A stretch of DNA of 64,000 bases, taken from Paenibacillus pedocola (GTDB taxonomy: Bacteria > Bacillota > Bacilli > Paenibacillales > Paenibacillaceae). Numbering within the stretch: the first letter of the stretch is position 1; the number at the start of each line of letters is the position of its first letter. Below the pieces are notes generated by a model. It had not been told where the DNA came from, made no database searches, and saw only the letters and a program-made list of their open reading frames with translations. Positions 14,762-23,641 of this stretch are shown one piece after another. The translations under genes were made by a program, and so were the position numbers. The DNA lies in assembly GCF_031599675.1 (NCBI RefSeq), contig NZ_CP134223.1:6182501-6246500 (forward strand), written 5' to 3'.

Positions 14762-15871
14762 ATGACTGAAATGAACGAGGGGTTACAAGACCGCCTTGAG
14801 AAATTTGGATTATCCCTTTATATGATACGGATCACTCTGGCTGCATCGCTCTCCTGGGTGGCAGTTCATAGTCTGTACGGTGACCATTACTTATATTTTG
14901 CCCCGCTTGCAGCTATTCTGATCACCCAAGGAACAGTTAAAGCCTCGCTTGAAAAAGGCCTCTACCGCCTGCTGGGCATTGTGCTCGGCGGAACGGTCAG
15001 CCTGATTGTCGGCCGCTTCCTGGATATCGGTATTCTCTCGATCCTGCTGATCCTGCTGCTGGGTATCGGTATTGCCACCGCGTGCCGGATTAATATTCAG
15101 GCTGTCTCACAGGTTGGCGTGACCTCTGTTCTCGCGCTTACCTTCTACCATGATCACTATATTGTGTGGAGGGTTGCCGAGACCCTGATCGGCGTACTGA
15201 TTGCCTTATTGATCAATATGATTATCGTCCCGCCCAAAGGGTTCGTCAAGGTGAAAAGCCTGGCACTCGAAGGAAGCCTGCTGCTGGCGGATTCCCTGAG
15301 CGGGATGGCCACTGGCGGCAGAGACGCAGCAAAAGCCCAGAAGGCGCTGACCCGCTCCGGGGAACTGCTCGCGAAGAGTGTCCGGCTGCGCCATGAAATG
15401 CAATTCACCTTATCGCACTACCCCTGCCGCAGCGGACTGCGCGGGTTGACGCAGGCTACGGCCCATCTGCAGAAGGTTCACTTCTACGTCAAAGAGATTG
15501 CCGACGAGCTCTCTCTGCTGCCCGCGCATTATGCTGCCGCAGACTGGATGGTGGAGGTTGCCGGCGCAACTGCCGACTGCATCGCCCTGTACGGGACCAA
15601 GACATTGTCGGACGCCGAAGTCCAGCGCTCACTGCAGGAGTCGCTCCGGCATGCCCGTGATCTGCAGCTGGCCTGGTTCTCCGAGCTGCAGGGAATATGC
15701 CCGCTGACGGCTATCCGCGACCTCGGTGCTGTCTTCTCTCACCTCAACCGGGTGCTGGAGGTCATCGAACAGGCCGATTATGCGGCAGTTTCAGCCGCAC
15801 CTCTGCCGGCAAGAACCGAAGCAGCGCGCGGTATTCATCTTGTAAATAATGGACTCTCCCACAAGCTTTAA
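14762..15871 (+). CDS. FUSC / aromatic-acid-exporter-type membrane protein
   Basis: 369 residues. Residues about 20-160 hold five to six membrane segments beginning RITLAASLSWVAVHSLYG, with APLAAILITQGTVKASLEKG after the second segment, the pattern of the FUSC/ArAE family. The C-terminal half is a soluble helical domain. Such proteins are thought to export aromatic acids or similar anions; the substrate here is unknown. The start is the ATG at 14762 with a weak GAAAGAAG site; the ATG at 14771 is possible. A terminator overlaps the stop codon, so the gene stands alone. Confidence 0.78.
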   Translation: MTEMNEGLQDRLEKFGLSLYMIRITLAASLSWVAVHSLYGDHYLYFAPLAAILITQGTVKASLEKGLYRLLGIVLGGTVSLIVGRFLDIGILSILLILLLGIGIATACRINIQAVSQVGVTSVLALTFYHDHYIVWRVAETLIGVLIALLINMIIVPPKGFVKVKSLALEGSLLLADSLSGMATGGRDAAKAQKALTRSGELLAKSVRLRHEMQFTLSHYPCRSGLRGLTQATAHLQKVHFYVKEIADELSLLPAHYAAADWMVEVAGATADCIALYGTKTLSDAEVQRSLQESLRHARDLQLAWFSELQGICPLTAIRDLGAVFSHLNRVLEVIEQADYAAVSAAPLPARTEAARGIHLVNNGLSHKL

Positions 15872-15893
15872 GCTTGGGAGTGTCCTTTTTTTT
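15851..15893 (+). terminator. Intrinsic terminator overlapping a stop codon
   Basis: GGACTCTCCCA...AGCTT pairs with AAGCT...GGGAGTGTCC and is followed by eight T (to 15893). The TAA of the FUSC gene (15869-15871) is in the loop/stem, so coding sequence and terminator are shared. Confidence 0.88.
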
Positions 15894-16074
15894 GCTGATG
15901 CAAAATCTTATATATTTCAGGTGAAATTACAGTTGAAAACCTGCTCATCTAGGAATAAAATTAGGATTGTTTAAAGAATTTGTCGAAATTCAGTACTATA
16001 GTACCAGTTATGATCATTTTATTGTCGAACACTTCATCAAATGACCTCATGCTGAGTATTTATCATGTTTCATG

Positions 16075-16162
16075 TATAAAGGCAAACTGCCTGAAAGGGC
16101 GGGACGCAAAGCAATGGGCCTAACAATGCCGCTGTGCATTCATGGCTGCCAGGCTGCCGGTT
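16075..16162 (+). ncRNA. Cyclic di-GMP-I (GEMM) riboswitch
   Basis: The core elements occur in the right order: GGCAAAC (16081), a P2 hairpin with a GAAA tetraloop (CTGCC-TGAAA-GGGCGG), GGGACGCAAAGC (16101-16112), GGGCCTAAC, and the tetraloop-receptor side ATGGCTGCCAGGCTGCC (about 16142-16158), with GGCA/TGCC closing P1. It lies 29 bases before the start of the FapA-family gene. There is no T-run terminator between aptamer and gene, so control is probably at translation. UGACCUC at 16042-16048 upstream of the aptamer can pair with the ribosome site GAGGUUA at 16179-16185, a possible switching partner. Confidence 0.92.
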
Positions 16163-16190
16163 TGATAATACGAAAAGCGAGGTTATACCT

Positions 16191-18068
16191 ATGCCGCAGC
16201 GCACCCTTGACCATTCCCGGCATGTGTTCAATAAAACAATGCCGGCCTTTAGCACTACTTTCCCCATGGAGTCCTCTACCCCGTCCTATCCGGTCAGCGG
16301 AATGGGCGGAAATGAAGATAAGGATGGAATAATCATTGTACAGAATGATCAGATTTTCATCACCCCCCCTTTACGAGGCGGCAAGGCTGCCCTGATTTCT
16401 GCTGTTCACCCTGTCGTCCTGAAGATAGACGGCGGGAAGGTAACTGAACCTACCAGGGTCACTTCAGCCAATCATTTGAGCTGGGAGATCAGCGAGAAGC
16501 CGCAATACCAGATTACTATTTCCGAGGATAAGCTCAGAGCCTACTTTACCCTCTACCGTGTGGAGAAGTACTCCTGGAAGCTTGTGAATTGCCCCGCCTC
16601 CGCCGAAGTCTCTGTCCGGGCGGAGCCGGACTATGATCTGCTGCTGTCTAAGCTGACTGTAGATCAGATTCTGGCCGGCTTTCCGAAGAGCTCCTTCATC
16701 CCTAATCTCAACATCCCTGCCCTTTACGCCGAATTGAATAATCCGACCTATCTTCCGGTCTGCATTGCTGTGGGCAAAACCCCGGTTCCCGGTACCAACG
16801 GCCGGCTGGAGCTCTTGCTGCATCCGGATATGACCGAAGAATTCAGCAGTTCGGAAGCTCCCGACCCTATGAATTATCTGGGTTATCCGGGGATTGCGTC
16901 TGTCCAGCCGGGAGAAGTGCTTGCCCGCAAATTGCCTCCGCGGGAAGGATTGCCCGGCTTTGACGTGTATGGCGGCATTCTGCCGTCACCCCAGCCGGAA
17001 GATATCCGCCTGATGCACGCCGCCGATACCTCGCTGCTACCAGACGGAGAAATTATCGCACTGCGTGAAGGAAGACCCCGGATCACAGGCATCGGCACAC
17101 CGCTGGTGAGTATTGATTTCCCGTCTGCCTATATTATGCCAGGGGGCATGGACACAGCAGACGGAGCCTTTATGTTCGCAGGGGATGTGGTTGCACCGGA
17201 AGGAGTCAGGGACCAATCCATCATTGAGGCTTTAGGCAATGTCTACATATACGGCGATGTCCAGGGTGCTGTGATTGCCGCCACAGGCAGCATTGTAATC
17301 CGGGGAAAGGTAACAGACTGCCAATTATATTCCGGCTGTTACGGAGCGAGACAAGGGCGGCTGCACCTGCAACCCGCTCACCTGATTGAGGAAATAACAG
17401 CACTGAGAAAAGCAGCCAGGCTGCTGGAGCAGAATCTTCAGTCACGCCAGCAGGCAGTGAAATACGGACTGGTAGTTATGCTGCTGCTGGAGAGTAAATG
17501 CAGCCATATACCGGGTCTGCTCACCGGGCTTCAGAAGCTGCTTTTAAACAATGAGTCAGCCTGTCCTATGGATACAGAGCAAATTAAACATATGCTGGAG
17601 GTCTTCCTGCACCCGGGGCAGTTCACCGACTTCATAACGGATGCCGTGATTGGGACGTTGTTGAAGCTGCTTGAGGCGTTTTGTGAGCGGATTGAAGGCC
17701 TGCAGGAGGAGAATGCCCGGATTGATGTTGCAGAAGCGGAAGGCTGCATGCTCCAAGCCGGCGGAGACCTCTATATACATAAAGAAGGCGTCAGGAACTG
17801 CACGCTGCGGGCATCCGGGAATGTTCAATTCCTCATGGAACAATCGGTATGCAGCGGATCCATAGTCGAAGCGGGTGGAGCTATCACCTTACAGAGCGCC
17901 GGTGCAGAAGCCGGCCAGCAATCGGTGCTTACAGCAGGGAGTACAATTAGTGCCCGCCGGATTTCCGCTACCCGCTTGAGCATTGGCGAATATACCACAG
18001 AGATTGATGATTTGCTGGAGAATGCGGTATTCACAGCCCAGAATCTGCGGACGGGTAATCAAAGATAG
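16191..18068 (+). CDS. FapA (DUF342)-family polymer-type protein under c-di-GMP control
   Basis: 625 residues from the ATG at 16191 (GAGGT at 7 bases), after the riboswitch. Residues about 130-400 match the FapA/DUF342 region: PPREGLPGFDVYGG, DGEIIALREGRPRI, and parallel-beta-helix-like repeats IIEALGNVYIYGDVQGAVIA and AATGSIVIRGKV. A helical insert follows (about 415-530) and then a second beta-repeat stretch (CMLQAGGDLYIHKEGV, CTLRASGNVQF). Family members are cytoplasmic proteins of uncertain role, named for a flagellar assembly link and often regulated by c-di-GMP. The riboswitch ties this gene to motility/biofilm switching. It is flanked by terminators, so it is monocistronic. Confidence 0.82.
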   Translation: MPQRTLDHSRHVFNKTMPAFSTTFPMESSTPSYPVSGMGGNEDKDGIIIVQNDQIFITPPLRGGKAALISAVHPVVLKIDGGKVTEPTRVTSANHLSWEISEKPQYQITISEDKLRAYFTLYRVEKYSWKLVNCPASAEVSVRAEPDYDLLLSKLTVDQILAGFPKSSFIPNLNIPALYAELNNPTYLPVCIAVGKTPVPGTNGRLELLLHPDMTEEFSSSEAPDPMNYLGYPGIASVQPGEVLARKLPPREGLPGFDVYGGILPSPQPEDIRLMHAADTSLLPDGEIIALREGRPRITGIGTPLVSIDFPSAYIMPGGMDTADGAFMFAGDVVAPEGVRDQSIIEALGNVYIYGDVQGAVIAATGSIVIRGKVTDCQLYSGCYGARQGRLHLQPAHLIEEITALRKAARLLEQNLQSRQQAVKYGLVVMLLLESKCSHIPGLLTGLQKLLLNNESACPMDTEQIKHMLEVFLHPGQFTDFITDAVIGTLLKLLEAFCERIEGLQEENARIDVAEAEGCMLQAGGDLYIHKEGVRNCTLRASGNVQFLMEQSVCSGSIVEAGGAITLQSAGAEAGQQSVLTAGSTISARRISATRLSIGEYTTEIDDLLENAVFTAQNLRTGNQR

Positions 18069-18102
18069 TGCAAACTGCTTACATACAGTTTTCAGCCCAG
18101 TT

Positions 18103-18151
18103 AAAAAGCCTGCCGGACCTCATGCAGCATCCGGCAGGCTCTTCTTATTTT
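18103..18151. terminator. Bidirectional terminator between convergent genes
   Basis: GCCTGCCGGA (18108-18117) pairs with TCCGGCAGGC (18130-18139). A-run before and T-rich run after serve the FapA-family gene on the plus strand and the EamA gene on the minus strand. Confidence 0.88.
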
Positions 18152-19029
18152 ATCCGGGCGGTCCGCCCCAGCTTAACATTCACCAGAATAATGCTGCCCA
18201 CGATCAAGAGCATACCCACAATCAGATTGGGCGTAATCTGCTCATGCAGCAGCACTACGCTTGAGCCGATGGAGATCAGCGGGATCAGGAAGGTAAACGA
18301 ACCGACCTTACCGGCCTCCCCTTCATTGATCAGCTTAAAGTACACCATCCAGCCGAGCGCGATGACGAACACCGCAATGAACAGTGTGTTAACAATAAAA
18401 GCACTGTTCCAGGTGATTGCTGACCAGCTTTCTATGGCTGAACCGGCTGACAGCAGGATCACTCCGCCGATCATGATCTGCATCGCCGTCATCCACAGCA
18501 TATCTACCCGGGCCGCATTCCGTTTCGTATAGATGGTGGCAAATGCCCAGCTGAGTGCGCTGGCCAGCGCAAGCAGAACGCCGACAGGAGAAATGCTTCC
18601 GTTAAACCCGCCGATGCTTAGTGCGGCTACCCCCAGAAAGCCGAGCAGCAGGCCGAATATTTTCAGCCCGTACATGCTCTCCCCTAGCCAGATCCAGGCA
18701 AAGATGCCCAGCAGCACCGGCTGCAGAAACACAATGGCCGAGAACAGACCGGAAGGCACATACTGGAGGCCTATCGTCTGGAAGCCGTAATAAAAGACGA
18801 TACTGAGTATCGCCGATGTCAGATAGACCGGCCACAGCCGCCTGAACTGAAGCTGCTTCCATTTCGGCAGGGCAGCGAAGATCAGGATGATACCGGCAAT
18901 CACCGTCCGGATGCCGGCAAACAGGAGCGGCGGAGCATAGGATAAGGCGATTTTGGACAGGGGCCAGTTGATCCCCCAGACAATCACCAAAAAAGTAAGC
19001 AGAGCTATCGTTTTATTACGTCCGGACAT
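18145..19029 (-). CDS. EamA/DMT-family exporter
   Basis: 294 residues with ten membrane segments in two EamA repeats (VWGINWPLSKIALSYAPPLL near the N-terminus, SALSWAFATIYTKR opening the second). A metabolite or drug exporter of unknown substrate. It is transcribed divergently from the LysR gene, whose protein is the natural candidate regulator. It is a different subgroup from the exporter at 1261-2166. Confidence 0.85.
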   Translation of the reverse strand: MSGRNKTIALLTFLVIVWGINWPLSKIALSYAPPLLFAGIRTVIAGIILIFAALPKWKQLQFRRLWPVYLTSAILSIVFYYGFQTIGLQYVPSGLFSAIVFLQPVLLGIFAWIWLGESMYGLKIFGLLLGFLGVAALSIGGFNGSISPVGVLLALASALSWAFATIYTKRNAARVDMLWMTAMQIMIGGVILLSAGSAIESWSAITWNSAFIVNTLFIAVFVIALGWMVYFKLINEGEAGKVGSFTFLIPLISIGSSVVLLHEQITPNLIVGMLLIVGSIILVNVKLGRTARIK

Positions 19030-19080
19030 TTATTCACCTCTTGTTTCATTTTCATTCCAAATGATACAATAATCCCAGTC

Positions 19081-19098
19081 ATAATTGAAATGAATTAT
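19081..19098. promoter_or_regulatory. LysR-type operator candidate
   Basis: ATAATT-GAAATG-AATTAT is an interrupted palindrome in the short gap between the divergent EamA and LysR genes, where LysR-type regulators usually bind (T-N11-A type dyads). Inference from position and symmetry. Confidence 0.45.
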
Positions 19099-19125
19099 AA
19101 TCATGAGGGGCATAACAAATCCGAT

Positions 19126-20034
19126 ATGAACAACAATCAAATTCGCCTGTTTGTCAAAATTGCCGAAACCGGAAGCTTCACCAAAGCCGGCCTGGAGCTG
19201 AATATGACCCAGCCGGCGGTCAGCCGCGCTATTTCCGCCCTCGAAACGGAAATGGACGTCAAGCTGCTGCTCCGCGACCGCCGCAGCGGGCTGATGCTCA
19301 CAGAGGTGGGCAAACGTGTCCTGATTCTTTTCCGGGAAATTCTCAGCGGGTTCAATAAGGTCGAGCAGGAGATTGCCGCGGAGAAAGGACTGGAGAAGGG
19401 GCTGATCCGGATCGGAGCCTTTCCGGTGGCGGCCGCTTACTTTGTGCCCAAAATGATCCGCTCGATTAAGAGCAGATATCCGGGGATTGAAATCTCCGTC
19501 CATGAAGGCTCGGTGGCCGAGGTGAAGGAATGGCTGGAAACGCGCCAGATTGATGTCGGGCTGATTATTCCGCCGCATGAGGAGTTTGAGACCCTTCCGC
19601 TTTTTCGGGAGAAGCTGTATGCGGTGCTGCCCGGCGGCCATCCGCTGGGGCAACATCAGGTCATTGATGTGAAAGACCTGGAGCACGAGCCGATGATGAT
19701 CTGCAGAGCGGGCTATGAGCCTCCAGTGCTTGATTTATTCAAGAGGGCCGGCAGTGAGCTGAACGTGAAATATGTTGTCAACAGCTACAATACAGCGCTG
19801 AACATGATCCAGGAGGGTCTGGCCGTAGGCGTGCTGTCCCAGCTGTCGCTGCTCGCGCCGCCTGATGATGTGATCATCCGGGAGCTTTTCCCTGATGCTT
19901 ACCGGGATGTCCATCTTGCTGTCCATTCGCTGGAGGAAGCGTCCATCGCCGTCAGATTGCTCATTGATACTGCGCTCGAATTATTTGCGGAAGCCGGAAA
20001 TCTAAGTCCTGCTACAAACACTGTAAAGGAGTGA
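19126..20034 (+). CDS. LysR-family transcriptional regulator
   Basis: 302 residues if started at the ATG at 19126 (MNNNQIRLFVKIAETGSFTK), which matches the usual LysR beginning; an ATG at 19090 adds 12 atypical residues. The HTH is AGLELNMTQPAVSRAISALE (about 18-40), and the co-inducer domain follows (about 90-290; IRIGAFPVAAAYFVP). GAGGGG is rather far upstream, so the start is not certain. It is divergent from the EamA exporter and runs directly into an aldo-keto reductase gene (5-base gap), so exporter and reductase may be one regulon. Confidence 0.85.
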   Translation: MNNNQIRLFVKIAETGSFTKAGLELNMTQPAVSRAISALETEMDVKLLLRDRRSGLMLTEVGKRVLILFREILSGFNKVEQEIAAEKGLEKGLIRIGAFPVAAAYFVPKMIRSIKSRYPGIEISVHEGSVAEVKEWLETRQIDVGLIIPPHEEFETLPLFREKLYAVLPGGHPLGQHQVIDVKDLEHEPMMICRAGYEPPVLDLFKRAGSELNVKYVVNSYNTALNMIQEGLAVGVLSQLSLLAPPDDVIIRELFPDAYRDVHLAVHSLEEASIAVRLLIDTALELFAEAGNLSPATNTVKE

Positions 20035-20039
20035 GCACT

Positions 20040-21014
20040 ATGAAGACCAACCGTCTGGGAAACAGCGGGCTGCAGGTATCGGCACTGGGCCTTGGAACGA
20101 ATGCTTTTGGCAAACGTGCTGATCAGCAGACCTCGATTGTTATCATCCATACCGCACTGGATCAGGGGATCAACTTCATTGATACCGCCAATATTTATGC
20201 CGGTACCGAATCGGAAAGAATCATCGGCCTGGCTCTGGAAGGCAGGAGGGATCGCGCAGTTCTGGCCACCAAGGCAGGTCTGCCGCGGGCCGAAGGCCCA
20301 AATGGGAGCGGCTCCTCCCGCCATCACCTGATGCTGGAGCTGGAAGGCAGCCTGCGCCGCCTGAAGACGGATTATGTGGATCTGTATCAGATCCATACCT
20401 TCGATCCGTATACTCCGCTGGAGGAAACGCTGCGCACTCTGGACGATATGGTATCTGCGGGAAAGGTCCGTTATATCGGCGCTTCTAATTACGCGGCCTG
20501 GGAACTGATGAAGGCGCTGGGGATCAGCGCAGCGCGGAATCTGGTCCAATACAGCTCGATTCAGTGCAGCTATTCGCTGGCCGACCGGACTCCCGAGAAC
20601 GAGCTGCTCCCGCTCTGTCTGGATCAGGGACTGGGGATCATCCCTTATTTCCCGCTGGCCGGGGGCATACTGACCGGCAAATACAGCAGCAGTGGCACTG
20701 CACCGGCCGGGTCACGGGCCGAGACCGATCCGAACTTTACCCGCTTCCTTACCCCTGAGCGGATTGCACTGGGTAATGAAGTCAGCCGGATCGCCGCAGA
20801 CCTCGGAACCTCGCCCACAGCCTTGTCCTTAGCCTGGCTGATGAGCAGGCCCGCTGTATCCACGGTTATCGTAGGGGCTACACGGGTGGAGCAGGTGCAG
20901 CAGAATCTGCAGAGCACCGCTCTTGAGCTGGACGCGGAGACCCTGGACAAGCTGGAAGAAGCCAGCCGCCCGTTCCGCAGCGGCGAGCCGTTCGCAGTCT
21001 ACCGTCTGCCGTAA
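20040..21014 (+). CDS. Aldo/keto reductase
   Basis: 324 residues from the ATG at 20040, after AAAGGAG. A TIM-barrel AKR with the catalytic tetrad visible: Asp and Tyr in FIDTANIYAG, Lys in LATKAGLP and His in YQIHTFDP. NADPH specificity is suggested by the C-terminal IVGATRVEQVQQN. It reduces carbonyl compounds; the substrate is unknown. It is cotranscribed with the LysR gene and followed by a strong terminator. Confidence 0.87.
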   Translation: MKTNRLGNSGLQVSALGLGTNAFGKRADQQTSIVIIHTALDQGINFIDTANIYAGTESERIIGLALEGRRDRAVLATKAGLPRAEGPNGSGSSRHHLMLELEGSLRRLKTDYVDLYQIHTFDPYTPLEETLRTLDDMVSAGKVRYIGASNYAAWELMKALGISAARNLVQYSSIQCSYSLADRTPENELLPLCLDQGLGIIPYFPLAGGILTGKYSSSGTAPAGSRAETDPNFTRFLTPERIALGNEVSRIAADLGTSPTALSLAWLMSRPAVSTVIVGATRVEQVQQNLQSTALELDAETLDKLEEASRPFRSGEPFAVYRLP

Positions 21015-21029
21015 TTGCAGAACGCCAAG

Positions 21030-21084
21030 AAGCCTATAGCTCCTTCCTGCCGGTTATCGGCGGGCTGGAGCTATAGGCTTTTTT
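21030..21084. terminator. Terminator between AKR and hcp genes
   Basis: Perfect 14-base arms AAGCCTATAGCTCC (21030-21043) and GGAGCTATAGGCTT (21067-21080), then T-run. Mainly serves the plus strand and also lies beyond the hcp stop. Confidence 0.85.
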
Positions 21085-21104
21085 AATAGAACAGCATTGC
21101 TTAT

Positions 21105-22757
21105 TTATACGGCTGCGATGAACCGCTCCATATCTTCCTCGACCGTTGTAATACCGCCGATTCCGAAGTTATCAACCAGCACTTTAGCCACATTCGGCGA
21201 GAGGAAGGCCGGCAGCGTCGGGCCGAGATGAATGTTTTTGACACCCAGGTGCAGCAGCGCAAGCAGCACGATGACCGCTTTTTGCTCATACCAGGCAATA
21301 TTGTAGGCAATCGGCAGGTCGTTGATATCGTCCAGTCCGAACACTTCCTTCAGCTTCAGGGCAATGACCACAAGGGAATAGGAATCATTGCATTGTCCGG
21401 CGTCCAGCACACGCGGAATTCCGCCGATATCGCCGAGCGCAAGCTTGTTGTATTTGTACTTCGCACAGCCTGCGGTAAGAATGACAGTATCCCCCGGCAG
21501 TTCAGCAGCAAAGTCAGTGTAGTAATTGCGGCTCTTCATCCGGCCGTCGCAGCCTGCCATCACGAAGAATTGCTTAATGGCCCCGCTCTGGACAGCTTCT
21601 ACCACCTGATCGGCCACATTCATAACCGCTGCGTGGGCAAACCCGCCGACAATCTCTCCAGTTTCAATCTCAGTCGGAGCTTCACAGCCCTTCGCCTGCG
21701 CAATAATCGCGGAGAAATCCTTCACTCCATGCTCATCCGCCGGAATATGCTGCACTCCCGGGAAGCCGGTGTTGCCTGTCGTGTATAACCGGTCAATATA
21801 GCTGTCCTTAGGCGGCACAATGCAGTTCGTAGTCATCAGAATCGGACCGTTGAAGCTGGCAAATTCCTCATTCTGCTTCCACCAGGCATTGCCGTAATTG
21901 CCTACAAAGTGGCTATACTTCTTGAAGGCCGGATAATAGTGAGCCGGCAGCATCTCACTGTGCGTATACACATCTACTCCAGTTCCCTCTGTCTGCTTCA
22001 GCAGCTCTTCCATATCCTTCAGGTCATGTCCGCTGATCAGAATTCCCGGATTCTGTCCTACGCCGATGTTCACTTTGGTGATTTCCGGGTTGCCGTAAGT
22101 GGTTGTATTCGCCTGGTCGAGCAGAGCCATCACATCAACGCCGAACTTGCCGCATTCCAGCACAAGTGCAGTCAGCTCATCAGCGCTCAGACTGTCATCC
22201 AGAACTGAAGCCAGCCCTTTTTCCATAAAAGCATGGGCGCCTGTATCCGCAAAGCCCAGCACTGCAGCATGCTCCATGTAGGCCGCCATTCCCTTCAGTC
22301 CATAAGTCAGCAGCTCGCGAAGGGAACGGACATCCTCATTCTCCGTCGACAGAACGCCTACCGTTTCCGACTTGGCCAGCAGGTCCTCTTCTGTATCCGC
22401 TGTCCAGAGTGCGGCATCATGATTCGCGAGAGGTACCGCCGCTCCAGCCTCCTTCAGCCTGCTGCTCCACTGGTCACGCAAGGTAAGCCCCGTTCTTATT
22501 CTGTCAATAAAAGCTTCCGGGACAAAGTTGGCATTGGTTATCGTAGCAAACATACTTTCTATAATGAACTTATCTGTGACGGAGTCAGTAATGCCTAATT
22601 CCCGGCCTCTCCGTGCAAAGATGGAAATGCCTTTCAGTGTGTAGATCATCAGATCCTGAAGATTGGCAACTTCACTCGTCTTCCCGCATACTCCCTGGAT
22701 AGTACAGCCCGTTCCTTTGGCCGCCTCCTGACATTGAAAACAAAACATGCTGCTCAT
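21105..22757 (-). CDS. hcp: Hybrid-cluster protein (hydroxylamine reductase)
   Basis: 550 residues. The N-terminal cysteines C6, C9, C18 and C24 (C-x2-C-x8-C-x5-C) bind the cubane cluster. Downstream cysteines and His/Glu in GHDLKDMEELLKQTEG, NCIVPP, AGCDGRMKSRNYYT and GAGQCNDSYS-type regions bind the hybrid Fe-S-O cluster. The protein is expressed in response to nitrite/NO and reduces NO or hydroxylamine. It lacks the central insertion-free short form features, so it looks like the cysteine-spacing class seen in anaerobes. It is transcribed divergently from a Crp/Fnr regulator, with an operator between them. Confidence 0.95.
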   Translation of the reverse strand: MSSMFCFQCQEAAKGTGCTIQGVCGKTSEVANLQDLMIYTLKGISIFARRGRELGITDSVTDKFIIESMFATITNANFVPEAFIDRIRTGLTLRDQWSSRLKEAGAAVPLANHDAALWTADTEEDLLAKSETVGVLSTENEDVRSLRELLTYGLKGMAAYMEHAAVLGFADTGAHAFMEKGLASVLDDSLSADELTALVLECGKFGVDVMALLDQANTTTYGNPEITKVNIGVGQNPGILISGHDLKDMEELLKQTEGTGVDVYTHSEMLPAHYYPAFKKYSHFVGNYGNAWWKQNEEFASFNGPILMTTNCIVPPKDSYIDRLYTTGNTGFPGVQHIPADEHGVKDFSAIIAQAKGCEAPTEIETGEIVGGFAHAAVMNVADQVVEAVQSGAIKQFFVMAGCDGRMKSRNYYTDFAAELPGDTVILTAGCAKYKYNKLALGDIGGIPRVLDAGQCNDSYSLVVIALKLKEVFGLDDINDLPIAYNIAWYEQKAVIVLLALLHLGVKNIHLGPTLPAFLSPNVAKVLVDNFGIGGITTVEEDMERFIAAV

Positions 22758-22831
22758 TGCACCTTCACTCCTTTAAATGGGTATCGTTACACAGGGCAGA
22801 GACTGTTCATCTGCCTTTACAGTTACTATTT

Positions 22832-22876
22832 ATTGTAGTAGACTTTCGCCATACAATCGGTAACGGATGTTACCGA
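22832..22876 (-). promoter_or_regulatory. Crp/Fnr-type operator and hcp promoter
   Basis: TCGGTAAC-GGAT-GTTACCGA (22857-22876) is a perfect dyad with 8-base arms. On the minus strand a TACAAT -10 box follows at 22837-22832, which places the likely transcription start near 22825 and the dyad centre about 41.5 bases upstream. That is the standard class II activator position. No good -35 is present, in line with activator dependence. Confidence 0.75.
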
Positions 22877-22901
22877 ATAAATTTAAATTTGGAGGAAATC
22901 G

Positions 22902-23609
22902 ATGAAGCCGGACCCTGCTGTACTGCAGTCCTGTCTGCTGTTCCGGGGCAAGTCTGTAGAAGAGATTGAAGCTCTGCTGCAAAAGATGCTGTACTCCATT
23001 TCTTCCTACCAGAAGAACATGCTAATCTTCGCCGAGGGCGACACTGCGGACCGGATCGGAATCATCCTCTCCGGGCGGGTCGAGGTTCAGAAGACTCATC
23101 CCACCGGCAGCAGCGTAACTATCGCCCATTTAAATGTCGGGCAGACCATCGGGGAAGCCGTACTGTTCCGCAGAGAAAATATAGTCCCGGCTACCGCCAC
23201 GGCTACCGGCCCCTGCTCTATCATGTTTATAGGTAAGCAGGAGCTGCTGAGGCTGTTCACCACAGATACAGACATGCTGACCCGCTTCATTGAGAATCTG
23301 TCTGAACGGCTGGTGCTCGTGAACCGCAAAATCGAGATGCTGTCCGCAGGTCCGCTGCGGCGGCGGATGATTTACTTTTTGCTGGAGCAGGCGATGCAGC
23401 AGGCTTCAGAGGTCATCTCCCTGCCATTCAGCCGCAAGGAGTGGGCAGAGCATTTAAATACTGCGCGTCCTTCACTGTCCCGTGAAATGGGCTATTTGCG
23501 CGACATCGGCTGGATTGAGTTCAAAGGCAGCCGGATTTCCCTGCTGAACCGTGAGGCTATGAATGACTACATCCGCACCGACAGTGCTGATTCCGGCAAA
23601 GAGAAATAA
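22902..23609 (+). CDS. Crp/Fnr-family regulator, likely HcpR-like
   Basis: 235 residues from the ATG at 22902 (GGAGG upstream). The N-terminal cyclic-nucleotide-binding-like domain spans about 10-130 (NMLIFAEGDTADRIGIILSG, GEAVLFRRENIVPATATA). The C-terminal Crp-type HTH is at about 155-220 (LPFSRKEWAEHLNTARPSLS, REMGYLRDIGWI). No cysteine cluster like that of FNR is obvious. It is adjacent and divergent to hcp, with a dyad at the activating position, so control of hcp under nitrosative or anaerobic stress is inferred. Confidence 0.83.
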   Translation: MKPDPAVLQSCLLFRGKSVEEIEALLQKMLYSISSYQKNMLIFAEGDTADRIGIILSGRVEVQKTHPTGSSVTIAHLNVGQTIGEAVLFRRENIVPATATATGPCSIMFIGKQELLRLFTTDTDMLTRFIENLSERLVLVNRKIEMLSAGPLRRRMIYFLLEQAMQQASEVISLPFSRKEWAEHLNTARPSLSREMGYLRDIGWIEFKGSRISLLNREAMNDYIRTDSADSGKEK

Positions 23610-23641
23610 CCATTCGTTTCATCCCATTGGAGGGTTCAGTT

